Notes: generated from the sequence alone by a model not told the origin. 64,000 nucleotides of DNA from Opitutus terrae PB90-1 (GCF_000019965.1 NC_010571.1:5527001-5591000), one strand, 5' to 3'. Shown: positions 8,158-18,299, numbered from the stretch's first letter. Translations and numbers: made by a program.

Positions 8158-9192
8158 ATGACCACTCACAGCCGGGCGCTCCTGATCGCGTTGCTGCCAT
8201 TCGCCGCCTTGACTGGTACATCCTGCGCCGTCCATCAGGGCCCGCGCTCGGATCATTTCGATGGTACACGGTTTACCACCGGCGAACCCACGGCAACGCT
8301 GGCTGACCATGCGAGATGGCTCTGGGAAATGGAGCCGGTCGCCTGGCCGGACTGGATCGTGGACCCACCGCAGCCACCACCGATCGCACGCACCGCACCG
8401 GGCGAGCTGCGCTTCACCTACATCAATCATGCCACCATCCTGATTCAAATCGACGGGATCAACATTCTCACCGATCCGATCTGGTCGCGCCGCGCCGGCC
8501 CGTGGGGGCTGCTCGGCGCCTCTCGCGTGCGCGCCCCTGGTCTCGCCTTCGATCAGCTGCCGCCCATCGATGTCGTGCTGATCAGCCACGATCACTACGA
8601 CCACCTCGACCGTCCGACGCTGCGTCGGCTCGTTGCGCGCCACCGCCCCGTGATTATTACCGGGCTCGGCGTCGGCGCGCGACTCGCGGATACTGCGCCG
8701 GGCGCCGTGGTCGAACTCGACTGGTGGCAGCAACACGCCCTGGCCAACGGCGGACCCGAAATCGTTTTCCTGCCCACTCGGCACGATTCCGGCCGCGGCT
8801 GGTTCGATGGCAACTGCACGCTGTGGGGTGGATTCGCCCTGAAATCGTCTCGCGGTTGGGTGCTTTTTATGGGCGACACCGGCTGGAGCCGGCACTTTCC
8901 GGCCATCGCCACGCGCTTTGCGCCCGTGCGGCTGGCCATCCTGCCGATCGGCAGCTACGAGAAGCGCTGGTTCATGCAGGATCGGCACTTGAACCCCGAT
9001 GACGCGGTGCGGGCGCACCTGCTGTTCCGCGCCGCGCAGAGCGTGGGCATACACTTCGGCACATTCTGCGAACATCCCGAGCAGGCGGTCGACGCCCACG
9101 AAACCGATCTCGCGCAGGCGCTGGATCGGCGGGGTGTGGCCCGCGACCGGTTCTGGGTGCCCGGCTTCGGCGAAGGACGCAGCATCCCTTGA
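8158..9192 (+). CDS. Metallo-beta-lactamase-fold hydrolase, probably exported
   Basis: A 344-residue protein of the UlaG / N-acyl-phosphatidylethanolamine phospholipase D-like branch of the metallo-beta-lactamase fold. The metal motif is SHDHYDHLD (H144, H146, D148, H149); further ligands are probably in TRHDSGRGWFD and FMGDTGWS. The N-terminus is a signal sequence ending in TGTSC, a possible but non-ideal lipobox, so the protein may be a lipoprotein. ATG at 8158 is chosen over TTG at 8152. The gene starts 9 bp after the methyltransferase stop, suggesting a MarR-methyltransferase-hydrolase operon. Members cleave phospholipid-like or cyclic ester bonds; the substrate here is unknown. Confidence 0.85.
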   Translation: MTTHSRALLIALLPFAALTGTSCAVHQGPRSDHFDGTRFTTGEPTATLADHARWLWEMEPVAWPDWIVDPPQPPPIARTAPGELRFTYINHATILIQIDGINILTDPIWSRRAGPWGLLGASRVRAPGLAFDQLPPIDVVLISHDHYDHLDRPTLRRLVARHRPVIITGLGVGARLADTAPGAVVELDWWQQHALANGGPEIVFLPTRHDSGRGWFDGNCTLWGGFALKSSRGWVLFMGDTGWSRHFPAIATRFAPVRLAILPIGSYEKRWFMQDRHLNPDDAVRAHLLFRAAQSVGIHFGTFCEHPEQAVDAHETDLAQALDRRGVARDRFWVPGFGEGRSIP

Positions 9193-9292
9193 CCTTCTGG
9201 CACGCCGCGGCGCAGGCCCCGTCGGGAGATCGCACCGCGTTCGGAAGCGCTCATCCCAGGTTCCGCCCTGGTGACCTGGGGTATTTTTCACT

Positions 9293-9327
9293 CGACTGCA
9301 GCTCTGCGCTCGCCGTTGACTGCAGTC
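9293..9327. promoter_or_regulatory. Candidate operator upstream of LacI gene (paired CTGCAG sites)
   Basis: Two CGACTGCAG / TGACTGCAGTC motifs lie at about 9293-9301 and 9317-9328. The second contains the perfect 10-bp palindrome GACTGCAGTC (9318-9327) ending directly at the likely GTG start at 9328. LacI-family genes are often autoregulated through such sites, but no experimental link exists. Confidence 0.4.
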
Positions 9328-10359
9328 GTGCAGCAGCCAGCCACGCTCGAGGACGTTGCCAAGGCCGCGGGAGTACATCGCACCACGGTCTCCCTTTCCC
9401 TGCGCAACCACCCCCGCATCCCCGAACCGACGCGCGTGCGCGTGAAGGCCATCGCGGACCGGCTCGGTTATCGGATCAATCCGCTGGTGTCCGCGCTCAT
9501 GCAGTCGCGCCGCTCCGGCAAGCCGGTGAAGCACGCCGCGCTCGCCTACGTGACGAACTACCCGACCCGCTACGGCTGGCGGCCCGAGCACCATGACCGG
9601 CCGGACTTCTTCCCCGGCGCCGTGGAGCGCGCGCGCGATTTCGGCTACAAGCTCGAGCACTTCTGGTTGGGCGAGCCAGGCATGACGCCGCGGCGGTTTT
9701 GCGACATGCTTTCCGCGCGCGGGATCAATGGCCTCATCATCGGTCGGCTGCCGCCAGGCCAGCACTCGCTCGAACTCGACTGGGACCGTTTCTCCGCGGT
9801 GGCACTCGGCATGACGCTCCGCTCGCCGATTCTCCATCACATCACCGAGAATCATTTCGACACCGTGTGGCAGGCGATGGACCGCTGCCGTGAGCGCGGC
9901 TACAAACGCCCCGGCTTCCTGTTCTCCGATGTCAACGACAGCCCGCGCGTCGGCCATCGCTGGCTCGGCGCCTATCTCACGCAGCAGACCCAGTTCCCCG
10001 CGCGCGACCGGCTGCCGGTTTGTCCGGGCAATCCCACCAACGAAGAGGATTTCCGCACGTGGTTTCTGCGCCACGAACCCGACGCGCTGCTGGTCAACAA
10101 TCCCAGCCTGTTGATGCGCTGGCTGAGCGACCTCAATCGCAACGTGCCGCGCGACGTCGGGGTGGTCGCGCTCGAACATCGCCGTGAACTGGAGTGCACC
10201 GGCATCTACTACGATCCCGCGAAGATCGGCGGCCTTGCGGTCGAGATGCTCGTCGGCCTGATGCACCGCAACGAAACCGGGGTGCCGTCGGTGCAGCACG
10301 AGATTCTGCTCACCGGCGAATGGCGGGAAAACTGCATGCTTCCGCCGCGCACCGCCTGA
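9328..10359 (+). CDS. LacI-family transcriptional regulator (type A)
   Basis: A 343-residue LacI regulator if started at GTG 9328, which places the helix-turn-helix (TLEDVAKAAGVHRTTVSLSL) at residue 6, the normal position; longer in-frame starts at 9271 and 9316 exist. The recognition helix reads HRTTVSLSLR rather than the classical ATVSRVLN. The sensor domain carries AYVTNYPTRYGWRPEHHDR, nearly identical in the regulator at 29557. The gene precedes three TonB-dependent receptors and sits inside a pectin region, so a role in controlling those genes is likely. The ligand is unknown. Confidence 0.92.
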   Translation: MQQPATLEDVAKAAGVHRTTVSLSLRNHPRIPEPTRVRVKAIADRLGYRINPLVSALMQSRRSGKPVKHAALAYVTNYPTRYGWRPEHHDRPDFFPGAVERARDFGYKLEHFWLGEPGMTPRRFCDMLSARGINGLIIGRLPPGQHSLELDWDRFSAVALGMTLRSPILHHITENHFDTVWQAMDRCRERGYKRPGFLFSDVNDSPRVGHRWLGAYLTQQTQFPARDRLPVCPGNPTNEEDFRTWFLRHEPDALLVNNPSLLMRWLSDLNRNVPRDVGVVALEHRRELECTGIYYDPAKIGGLAVEMLVGLMHRNETGVPSVQHEILLTGEWRENCMLPPRTA

Positions 10360-10490
10360 GCTCGGCCAGCCCGTAGCGGAACGCGTGAGCGTTTCGCCCT
10401 GCTCGGGGCAGGACACCTCCTCGTTTCGCCCCTCCGCCGGCGCCCGGGCCGCGCCCTCTCCCCGTTTCGCCTGGCGCCCCCTGCCGCGCA
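10360..10490. other. Gap before receptor 1 promoter, with dispersed repeat
   Basis: No gene seen. Bases 10373-10399 hold a repeat (GCGGAACGCGTGAGCGTTTC) also present inside the CE8-CE12 linker near 6178. Confidence 0.6.
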
Positions 10491-10544
10491 GTCAACGATG
10501 TGCGCAACACGGCACTTGTCCTGATTTTCTGCCGGCTTTGCCAT
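10491..10544 (+). promoter_or_regulatory. Promoter module of TonB receptor 1 (box A, -35, -10)
   Basis: Box A GTCAACGATGTGCGC starts at 10491; 25 bp downstream is the -35 TTGTCC (10516-10521), then 17 bp, then TGCCAT (10539-10544). The same arrangement precedes the other three receptors. The -10 lies 221 bp before the ATG, so a leader of roughly 210 nt is predicted. The leader (10545-10765) shares further blocks with those of receptors 2 and 3: a CCCC-rich segment followed by GAAtccACC, and GCCGTAG about 20 nt before the ATG. Confidence 0.7.
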
Positions 10545-10765
10545 GAGCCGTCTGGTTTTCCGACGGGTGTCAAAGCCCGCCATTTTCCCTCCCCCCTTAG
10601 AATCCACCTAACCCCGGCGTCGGCGCTTCGCGCCCCACGCCCTCCCTCCAGTTCCCCACTGAAGAGACTGCACGCCCTGTCCGGGCGGTGCTCGCCGCTG
10701 GCGATGCCCCCTCTCCTTTCCCGTGCCACGACACGGATCGTTCAAGCCGTAGCTACAAAGACAAC

Positions 10766-13700
10766 ATGACACCCCAACAACCACCACCCACCCTGCCTCG
10801 ATTCCTGCTCGCCCCCGCTTGTTTGTTCGGCCTGACCGCCGTCGGCCTGGCGCAGCAGTCCGCCCCCGCCTCCGCCTCCGCCACCGCGCCACGCGACGAA
10901 GAGGTCGTCGTGCTGTCGCCGTTCGAAGTCGTTTCCGACACGCGCGGCTACTACAGCGCGAACACGATGTCCGGCACCCGCTTCAACACCAAGATCGATG
11001 ATCTCGCCTCCTCGATCACGATCATGACGAAGGAGCAGATGAACGACTTCGCAATGACCGACATCAACGACGTCTTCCTCTACGTCGCGGGCACCGAAGG
11101 CACGGGCACCTACACCGACTACGTCCTCGACCGCAACGGCAGCATCGCGGACAACGTCCAGAACAACCCGACCCAGGCCAATCGCGTGCGCGGTCTCGCG
11201 CCGGCCAACGTCTCGCTCGGCAACATCGAAACGATGGGCCGCGTGCCGATCGACGCGGTCGGCATCGACTCCATCGAGGTGAGTCGCGGGCCCAACGCCA
11301 ACGTGTTCGGCCTCGGCAATCCGTCCGGCACCGTGAACCAGGTGCCCTCCGCCGCCAACCTGCAGCGCGACGACGCTCGCATCGTGCTGCGCGCCGATAG
11401 CTACGACGGCTACCGCAACAGCGTCGATGTCAACAAAGTCATCATCAAGGACAAGCTGGCCGTCCGATTCCAGCAGGTGTTCCAACACGAGGCGTTTCAA
11501 CGCAAGCCGTCGGGGGTGGATACCGAGCGCTACAACGGCATGATCAAATACCAGCCGTTCAAGAACACGACGTTGAGCGGCTCGTACTTCTACTATCACG
11601 CCTACGGCAACCGGCCGAACTCGATGCCGCCGCGCGACAACATCTCCTACTGGATCCAGAGCGGCCGGCCAACCTGGGATCCGGTCACCCGCGTGATCCA
11701 CGTCAACGGCCAGACGATCGGGCCAGTCACCGCGAACACGTTCCCCTCGAGCTTCAACGGCCAGACTATCGATTACTTCAGCGCGAGCTACCTGGGCTTC
11801 GATTCCAGCCAGCTGTTCATCGATCAGAATGGGATCGGCTACTGGGCCGCGCCATCGAGCGTGACGGGCACGACGCCGGCCACGGCCGCGCCCGGCAACC
11901 TCCGTTATCTGCAGACCACCGGCGCACCCGACGCACGCGGCACCGGCGTCCGCTCCAACGCCCAGCCACTGTTCCTCACCACACCCACCGTGAGCGACCA
12001 GTCCATCTACGACTGGGAGAACATCAACATCTCCGCCATCAATCGATTCTGGGACAAGACGGAGACGTTCAACGTCCAGCTCGACCAGCTGTTTTTCCGG
12101 AATGCGTTTCACACGCTCGCGTTCCAGGGGAATTTCTTCCGCGAGGACTCGGAGCGCTGGACGCGCAACTACATCGGCATCTCGAACGATCTCGGCCAGT
12201 CTGGCCAGCTCTCGATCGACCCGAACGAGCGACGGCTCGACGGCACGCCCAATCCCTACTTCCTGCGACCCTACATCGGCACCGCCCGGCCGCGCATGCA
12301 ATACGACCCGGCGCGCTGGGACACGACGCGTGGACAACTGGCGTATCTCATCGACTTCACGCAGCGCAACGACGGCTGGCGGCACCTCGGATCCCATCAG
12401 CTCACCGGCTACAGCGAGTACAAGTATCGCGTGAACCGCCGGTACTCGTGGCGCGACGTGATCACGTCCAACCATTCTTGGATTCCCGCCGGCGTTTATC
12501 GTGGCAATCAGTCCACTGTCAGCGGTCCGGGTCAGCCGCCCGCGAACATCAACGTGACGAAGAGTTTTTACCGCTACTATGTCGGCGACACCGAGGGCGC
12601 GAATGTGGACTACGCGCCGTCGGATTTCCAGTATGGCGCCTACGACTACGTCTGGGGCAACGCGGCCACCGGCGCGTTCAATCGTGAGCAGGTCAGCCTG
12701 GGCCTCGGCGCCGTCACCGACTCGACCGGCGGCACCAACAACACCAAGGTCACGATCCGCACCTTGGGCGGCGTCATGCAGAGCCACTTCCTCGGCGACC
12801 GGCTCGTCACGACGTTGGGCGCGCGCGAGGACAAGGTCTACACGATGTTCGGCCACACGGCCGTGCGGCTTCACAACGACGGGCTGACCCACGACAAAAC
12901 CACCACCGACCGCTGGTCCGGCGACGAGTTGTTCAACTCCGGCCGGACCACGAACGTGCAGGCGATCGTGCGGCCCTTCCGCGATCTCGGCTTCGTGCGC
13001 GACCTGCGGAATCAAAGCAGCTTCGCCGCCGATCTGATCAACAACCTCACGCTCGGCTACAACAAGTCCGACAGCTTCCTGCCCGCCACGCCGGCGCAGG
13101 ACCTCTACCACAACCGGCTGCCGAACCCGACGGGCGAGGACGAGAGCTACACGCTCGCGCTAAACCTGTTCGACAACAAGCTCGTCGTTCGCGCCACGCG
13201 CTACGAGAACACCCAGAAGGACGCCCGCAACAGCGACGCCAGCGTCTTCAATCAGCGTGTGACCCGCCTCGACATGTCGCCGTCGGGCCAGACGCCGAAT
13301 CCCGCGCGCCTGCTGTTCCAAGCCGACGCGTGGGTGCGGTGGCAAAGCCCCACGCTCAATGACGATCAGGTTCGCGCGAAGGTGACCGAAGTCACGGGCA
13401 TCTCCCCCGAGACCGAAGCGTTCCTCTTCGATCCCGGCGTGCCGTTCGCCGCCACGGCCGACATCGTCGCCAAGGGCACCGAGATCGAGATCAACTACAA
13501 TCCAACCAACTACTGGACCGTCTCCGGTTCGATCACCGATTCGGAGGTCACGAACCGCAACGTATCCGCCACGATCCAACGCTGGATCGATGAGCGCATG
13601 CCGGTCTGGACCACGGTGAAGGATCCGCGCATCGGCGTGCCCGTGGCGCAAGGCGGCCTCGATCCGACGCCAGGCAACACCGACGGACTGTGGTGGAAAC

Positions 13701-14206
13701 AACTCTACCAGGGCGCGAGCGGCAGCCAGACGCCGGAGTTCAACTTCATCGCGTTCGTCGGTGCACCTTACAGCGCCTTCCGCGAAAACGAAGGCAAGGC
13801 GAACCCGCAGACCCGCCGCTACAATGCCCGGTTCAGCACCAAGCTCGATCTCGCCGGCATCACCGATCAACGGCACCTGAAGAAATTCTCCATCGGCGGC
13901 GCGATCCGCTTGGAGAGCAAGGCCATCATCGGCTACTACGGTGTTCAGCAGTTGCCCGCGACCATCACCCAACTCGACACCAACCGTCCGATCTACGATG
14001 GCGCCCATCACTACCTCGATGCGTTCATCACGTATCGCACCAAGCTGTGGGGCGACAAGGTGAGCGCGCAGTTCCAGCTCAACGCGCGCAACCTGACGGA
14101 GAGCGGCGGGCTGCGGCCGGTCGGTGCGTTCCCCGACGGCCGGATTCACACCTACCGCATCATCGATCCGCGGATCTTCATCCTGACCGCGAGCTTCGAT
14201 CTGTAG
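10766..14206 (+). CDS. TonB-dependent outer-membrane receptor 1
   Basis: A 1146-residue receptor. ATG 10766 starts a signal peptide (hydrophobic core FLLAPACLFGLTAVGLAQ), and in-frame upstream codons are non-coding in character. A short acidic stretch leads to VVVLSPFEVV (residues 47-56), the probable TonB-contact box of this lineage. The plug follows, with YYSANTMSGTRFNT and the conserved NANVFGLGNPSGT near residues 174-186. The 22-strand barrel carries GTEIEINYNPTNYW and ends in RIFILTASFDL with the terminal aromatic-containing strand. Such receptors import oligosaccharides or complexes using TonB energy. No SusD-like partner is present. It is closely related to receptors 2 and 3. The substrate, probably pectin-derived, is inferred from context. 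Confidence 0.95.
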   Translation: MTPQQPPPTLPRFLLAPACLFGLTAVGLAQQSAPASASATAPRDEEVVVLSPFEVVSDTRGYYSANTMSGTRFNTKIDDLASSITIMTKEQMNDFAMTDINDVFLYVAGTEGTGTYTDYVLDRNGSIADNVQNNPTQANRVRGLAPANVSLGNIETMGRVPIDAVGIDSIEVSRGPNANVFGLGNPSGTVNQVPSAANLQRDDARIVLRADSYDGYRNSVDVNKVIIKDKLAVRFQQVFQHEAFQRKPSGVDTERYNGMIKYQPFKNTTLSGSYFYYHAYGNRPNSMPPRDNISYWIQSGRPTWDPVTRVIHVNGQTIGPVTANTFPSSFNGQTIDYFSASYLGFDSSQLFIDQNGIGYWAAPSSVTGTTPATAAPGNLRYLQTTGAPDARGTGVRSNAQPLFLTTPTVSDQSIYDWENINISAINRFWDKTETFNVQLDQLFFRNAFHTLAFQGNFFREDSERWTRNYIGISNDLGQSGQLSIDPNERRLDGTPNPYFLRPYIGTARPRMQYDPARWDTTRGQLAYLIDFTQRNDGWRHLGSHQLTGYSEYKYRVNRRYSWRDVITSNHSWIPAGVYRGNQSTVSGPGQPPANINVTKSFYRYYVGDTEGANVDYAPSDFQYGAYDYVWGNAATGAFNREQVSLGLGAVTDSTGGTNNTKVTIRTLGGVMQSHFLGDRLVTTLGAREDKVYTMFGHTAVRLHNDGLTHDKTTTDRWSGDELFNSGRTTNVQAIVRPFRDLGFVRDLRNQSSFAADLINNLTLGYNKSDSFLPATPAQDLYHNRLPNPTGEDESYTLALNLFDNKLVVRATRYENTQKDARNSDASVFNQRVTRLDMSPSGQTPNPARLLFQADAWVRWQSPTLNDDQVRAKVTEVTGISPETEAFLFDPGVPFAATADIVAKGTEIEINYNPTNYWTVSGSITDSEVTNRNVSATIQRWIDERMPVWTTVKDPRIGVPVAQGGLDPTPGNTDGLWWKQLYQGASGSQTPEFNFIAFVGAPYSAFRENEGKANPQTRRYNARFSTKLDLAGITDQRHLKKFSIGGAIRLESKAIIGYYGVQQLPATITQLDTNRPIYDGAHHYLDAFITYRTKLWGDKVSAQFQLNARNLTESGGLRPVGAFPDGRIHTYRIIDPRIFILTASFDL

Positions 14207-14237
14207 TCACCTTCGGTTGGTCGATTGCGCAGGCGCA

Positions 14238-14271
14238 CGCCGCCGCCCGTCCGGGCGGCGGCGTTGTTTTT
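14238..14271 (+). terminator. Intrinsic terminator of receptor 1
   Basis: A 12-bp GC stem (14238-14249 with 14252-14263) followed by TTGTTTTT. The same CGCCGCCGCCC-type stem recurs after receptors 2 and 3, so these units were duplicated with their terminators. Confidence 0.9.
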
Positions 14272-14332
14272 GGGCGCAGAAGCACGAGCCGGGTTAAGGC
14301 TGCGCCGATTGCCCGATTCCCCGCGGCTTGCG

Positions 14333-14386
14333 GTCAACGATGTGCGCTACAGGGCTCTTGTCCCGGGTTTATGACGGGCTTGCCAT
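14333..14386 (+). promoter_or_regulatory. Promoter module of TonB receptor 2
   Basis: Box A GTCAACGATGTGCGC at 14333, -35 TTGTCC at 14358-14363 (25 bp on), 17-bp spacer, -10 TGCCAT at 14381-14386. The predicted leader to the ATG at 14611 is about 220 nt. Bases 14272-14332 before it show no gene. Confidence 0.7.
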
Positions 14387-14610
14387 GCCCGTCGCAGTTC
14401 CTTCGGCAGGTCTTCAAAAACCCGCCCTTTGTTCCTGATCCTACCCCTGGAAACACCCAGCAACCCCCGGCGTTCGCCGCTCTGCGTCCTGCGCTCCCTG
14501 TAGTCACCCCGAGAGTCTGTCCCACCGGCTTGGTGTGCCCGGCCATCGGGATCTCCCTAACCCGGCTCGGCTGCACGGAGCGAGTTTGCCGTAGTGAAAA
14601 AGATAACACC
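14387..14610 (+). other. Long 5' leader of receptor 2
   Basis: No gene. It aligns in block order with the leaders of receptors 1 and 3: a CCCC(T)GGAAACACC block near 14448, then GCCGTAG at about 14589. The equal spacing suggests either a retained duplicated leader or a functional RNA element. No known riboswitch fold was recognised. Confidence 0.45.
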
Positions 14611-17600
14611 ATGAGAATCCAACAACCACCACGAACCCTGCACCGGCTCCTGCTCATGCCCGCTTGTCTGTTCGGACTTGCGATCACGGGTTGGGCCCAG
14701 CAGGCCGCCTCCACCCCCGCGCAGCCCGAAGACGACGAGGTCATCGTGCTGTCGCCGTTCGACGTCGTGTCCGACACCAAGGGCTACTACAGCGCGAACA
14801 CGATGTCGGGCACGCGCTTCAACACGAAGCTCGCCGACCTCGCGTCGTCGGTCACGGTAATGACCAAGGCGCAGATGAACGACTTCGCGATGATCGACGC
14901 GAACGACATCTTCCTGTACGCGGCCAACACGGAGGGCACCGGCACCTACACCGACTACACCCTGGACCGCAACGGCAGCATCGGCGACAACGTGCAGGCC
15001 AACCCCACGGGGGCGAATCGCGTGCGCGGCATCGCACCGGCTAATGTCTCGCTCAGCAATTTCGAGACGATGAACCGCGTGCCAGTCGATTCCGTCGAAG
15101 TCGAGTCGGTGGAAATCAGCCGCGGCCCGAACGCCAACGTGTTCGGCCTGGGCAACCCCTCGGGCACGATCAACCTGGTGCCAACCGCGGCCATCCTCAC
15201 CCGTGACCGCGTGTCCGCCGAGGCCCGCGCCGACAGCTACGGTGGCTGGCGCACGAGCCTCGACGTGAATCAGGTGCTCATCAAAAACAAGCTGGCCGTG
15301 CGGTTCTCCGGCGTGTTCCAGCAGGACGAGTTCGAGCGCGAGCCTTCCGGGGTCAAAACGGAGCGCTACAAGGGCATGATCAAATACCGGCCGTTCAAGA
15401 ACACCACCATCACCGGCTCGATCGGCTACTATCACGCCTACGGCAATCGGCCCAACGCCATCCCGCCCCGCGACAACCTCTCCTACTGGATCGCCAGCGG
15501 CAAGCCCACGTGGGATCCCGTGACGATGACGGTCTACTTGAACGATGCGCCCGTCGGGACCTACACCGCCAACAACTATAACGGGCCATACTTCACCTCG
15601 GCGTATCTGGGCAATAACCGCAACCAGATGTTCATCGACCGCGACGGGCTCGTGTATTGGTCCGCCCCACAGATCGTCACCAATGCGACCAACCCGACCG
15701 CCAACGCCGTCGGCCAGCGCTACCTTCAGCCCGCGGCCGCCGCTGGTCCGACCTTCTCGGGCACGGCCCCGCGCCCGTTCGATCAACCGCTCTTCAACAC
15801 CACGCCCACGGTGAGCGACAAGAGCATCTACGATTGGTCGTCCATCAATCTGTCGTCCCCCAATAGCTTCTGGGACAAGACCACCACGAGCCTCTTCCAA
15901 ATCGACCAGATCATCCTCGACACGCCGATGCAGACGCTGGCGGCTCAGGCGGCGTTCTTCCGCGAGGAGTCCGAGCGGTGGACCAACAACGTCCTGGGCA
16001 CCATCAACGACAATGGCCAGTCCGGCCAGCTCACGGTGGATATCAACCGGCGACTGCTCGACGGCTCGCCCAATCCATTCTACCTGCGGCCCTACGTCGC
16101 TTCGGACCGGCCGCGCATGCAGTACAACCCGCAGAAGTGGGATACCACGCGTGGCCAGTTGGCCTATCGGCTCAATCTCACCGACCAGGACAACCTGCTC
16201 AAGTGGCTGGGCTGGTTCCAGATCACCGGATACGGCGAATACAAATACCGCATGAACCGCCAGTACTCCTGGCGCGACGCCATGATCTCCCCCGTTTCGT
16301 GGATTCCGGCTGGCACGTACGTCGGCTCCCAAAGCTCGCCCTCCGGCAGCCCGCCGAATCTCGCGATCACCACCGGCCTCCAACGCTACTACGTGGGTGA
16401 CACGAACGGAAACAACGTCGACTACGCGCCGGCCACCACCTTCGAGAACAACCAGACGTATCCATTTGTTTGGGTGAGCCGGACCGGTTCTGGCACGGCG
16501 GCGGCGCCGTATGTCTTTACGAGCCACACCGACAATATTCTGATCGGGCCGGCCGCCGCGGACAAATCCGGCCGGTTCAGCGGCGACTTCAACAGCAAGA
16601 CCACCTTGAAGACCGCCGGCGTCGTCGGGCAAAGCCATCTCTTCAACGACCGCCTGATCACGACCGTGGGTTGGCGCAATGACAGCCTCTGGACCAAACT
16701 GGGCAATCCCGGCAATCCTCGCAACGCGGTCTTCCAAGCCGACGGCATCACGTTCAACCACGACGTCATCGATCATTGGGACGCGAATTATTTCAAGAAC
16801 GGCGGCCACACGACCAACGTGCAGTTCGTCGTGCGGCCCTTCACCGGCATGTCCTGGGTGAACCAGCTGCAGCAAAACGGCCGCGGTGGCCAGTTCCTCT
16901 CCGAACTCCTCAACGGGCTGTCGGTCAACTCGAACAAATCGAACAGCTTCCTCCCGACCAATCCGGCCCAGGATCTGAACAAGAATCTGCTGCCCAACAC
17001 CACCGGCACCGACAAGAGCTGGGGTCTCGGCCTGAGCCTGTTCGGTGACAAGCTGCAGATTCGTGCGACGCGCTACGACAACAAGCAGACCAACGCTCAA
17101 ACGAACGACATGAGCACGATGGCCGGCCGCGTCCTGCGCATGGACTTCCCGGTCGTCGGCGCGGGCAGCCCCACGGGCAGTCACAATCTCTACTACAACG
17201 CCCAACGCTGGGTCACGTGGCAGAATCCGGGCTGGTCGACGGCGCAGGTCGAGGCTGAGGTCGAGCGGCAGACTGGCCTCAGCGCGGAGAACCGCGACTA
17301 TTACTCGAACGCGAGTCCCGGCATCGGTGCGACCACCGATATCCGCTCGACCGGCACCGAGATCGAGATCAACTACAACCCGACCAACTTCTGGACGGTC
17401 GCGGCTTCGATCACCAAGACCAAGTCGGTCAACACGAACGTGTCCCGCGCGTTGGTCGATTGGATCGAAACCCGCAGGGACATCTGGACTTCGATCGTCG
17501 ATCCGTCGATCACCGATGCCAATGCCGCAGACGAGGGCAACCCCGGCAAACTGTGGTGGAAGCACCGCTACACCCAACTCGCCGTCGGCAACTCGGCGCT

Positions 17601-18117
17601 GACCTACGGCACCCCGGCCTCCTATACCGCCTCGGCCGCGACGCCGGAGCAGAACTTCATCGCGTTCGTCGATGCTCCGTTCGCCGTCATGCGTGAGCTG
17701 GAAGGCAAGTCCAACCCGCAGATCCGTCCGTGGGCGTTCCGCGCCAGCACCAGCGTGCAGCTCGGCGGTCTCTTCGACAACAAGCACCTCAAGCGGATGA
17801 GCGTCGGCGGTGCGCTACGTTGGGAGGACAAGGGCGCCATCGGCTACTACGGCGTGCAGCAGTTGCCCGCGATCATCACCCAACTGGATGTCAACCGGCC
17901 GATCTACGACGAAACGCACACCTACGTGGACCTCTTCGCTTCCTATAAAGTGAAGCTCTGGAACGACAAAGTCGTCATGACGCTGAAGGCCAACGTCCGC
18001 AACCTCGGCGAGACCGGCCGGCTGCAACCCGTGGGTGCGTTCCCCGACGGTACGATTCACACTTATCGCATCATTGATCCGCAGCTGTTCATTCTGACGG
18101 CCAGCTTCGATCTGTAA
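14611..18117 (+). CDS. TonB-dependent outer-membrane receptor 2
   Basis: A 1168-residue paralogue of receptor 1. ATG 14611 begins a signal peptide ending near GWAQQA; VIVLSPFDVV (about residues 44-53) is the putative TonB box. The plug shows YYSANTMSGTRFNT, NDIFLYAANTEGTGTYTDY and NANVFGLGNPSGT. The barrel has GTEIEINYNPTNFWTV and the C-terminal strand LFILTASFDL. Compared with receptors 1 and 3 it has longer insertions in barrel loops (for example around residues 610-650 and 985-1010), suggesting a different ligand surface. It has its own promoter module and terminator, so each receptor is probably a separate transcription unit. The substrate is inferred only from context. Confidence 0.95.
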   Translation: MRIQQPPRTLHRLLLMPACLFGLAITGWAQQAASTPAQPEDDEVIVLSPFDVVSDTKGYYSANTMSGTRFNTKLADLASSVTVMTKAQMNDFAMIDANDIFLYAANTEGTGTYTDYTLDRNGSIGDNVQANPTGANRVRGIAPANVSLSNFETMNRVPVDSVEVESVEISRGPNANVFGLGNPSGTINLVPTAAILTRDRVSAEARADSYGGWRTSLDVNQVLIKNKLAVRFSGVFQQDEFEREPSGVKTERYKGMIKYRPFKNTTITGSIGYYHAYGNRPNAIPPRDNLSYWIASGKPTWDPVTMTVYLNDAPVGTYTANNYNGPYFTSAYLGNNRNQMFIDRDGLVYWSAPQIVTNATNPTANAVGQRYLQPAAAAGPTFSGTAPRPFDQPLFNTTPTVSDKSIYDWSSINLSSPNSFWDKTTTSLFQIDQIILDTPMQTLAAQAAFFREESERWTNNVLGTINDNGQSGQLTVDINRRLLDGSPNPFYLRPYVASDRPRMQYNPQKWDTTRGQLAYRLNLTDQDNLLKWLGWFQITGYGEYKYRMNRQYSWRDAMISPVSWIPAGTYVGSQSSPSGSPPNLAITTGLQRYYVGDTNGNNVDYAPATTFENNQTYPFVWVSRTGSGTAAAPYVFTSHTDNILIGPAAADKSGRFSGDFNSKTTLKTAGVVGQSHLFNDRLITTVGWRNDSLWTKLGNPGNPRNAVFQADGITFNHDVIDHWDANYFKNGGHTTNVQFVVRPFTGMSWVNQLQQNGRGGQFLSELLNGLSVNSNKSNSFLPTNPAQDLNKNLLPNTTGTDKSWGLGLSLFGDKLQIRATRYDNKQTNAQTNDMSTMAGRVLRMDFPVVGAGSPTGSHNLYYNAQRWVTWQNPGWSTAQVEAEVERQTGLSAENRDYYSNASPGIGATTDIRSTGTEIEINYNPTNFWTVAASITKTKSVNTNVSRALVDWIETRRDIWTSIVDPSITDANAADEGNPGKLWWKHRYTQLAVGNSALTYGTPASYTASAATPEQNFIAFVDAPFAVMRELEGKSNPQIRPWAFRASTSVQLGGLFDNKHLKRMSVGGALRWEDKGAIGYYGVQQLPAIITQLDVNRPIYDETHTYVDLFASYKVKLWNDKVVMTLKANVRNLGETGRLQPVGAFPDGTIHTYRIIDPQLFILTASFDL

Positions 18118-18151
18118 CACCACACGGCCTACCCGAACCTCCGGGTTCACC

Positions 18152-18186
18152 CGCCGCCGCCCAACCTTGGGCGGCGGCGTTTTTTT
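18152..18186 (+). terminator. Intrinsic terminator of receptor 2
   Basis: A 12-13-bp stem (CGCCGCCGCCCAA at 18152-18164 with TTGGGCGGCGGCG at 18167-18179) followed by seven T residues. Confidence 0.92.
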
Positions 18187-18245
18187 GCGCACGATTCACC
18201 CCCGCGCGAAGCCGCGTCCCCACCCACCGGAGTCGACCCGAGTCG

Positions 18246-18299
18246 GTCAACAATGTGCGCAACAGCACCCTTGTCCCGGGTTTATGACATGGGTGCCAT
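18246..18299 (+). promoter_or_regulatory. Promoter module of TonB receptor 3
   Basis: Box A GTCAACAATGTGCGC at 18246, -35 TTGTCC at 18271-18276, 17-bp spacer, -10 TGCCAT at 18294-18299. The -10 ends 227 bp before the ATG at 18527. Confidence 0.7.
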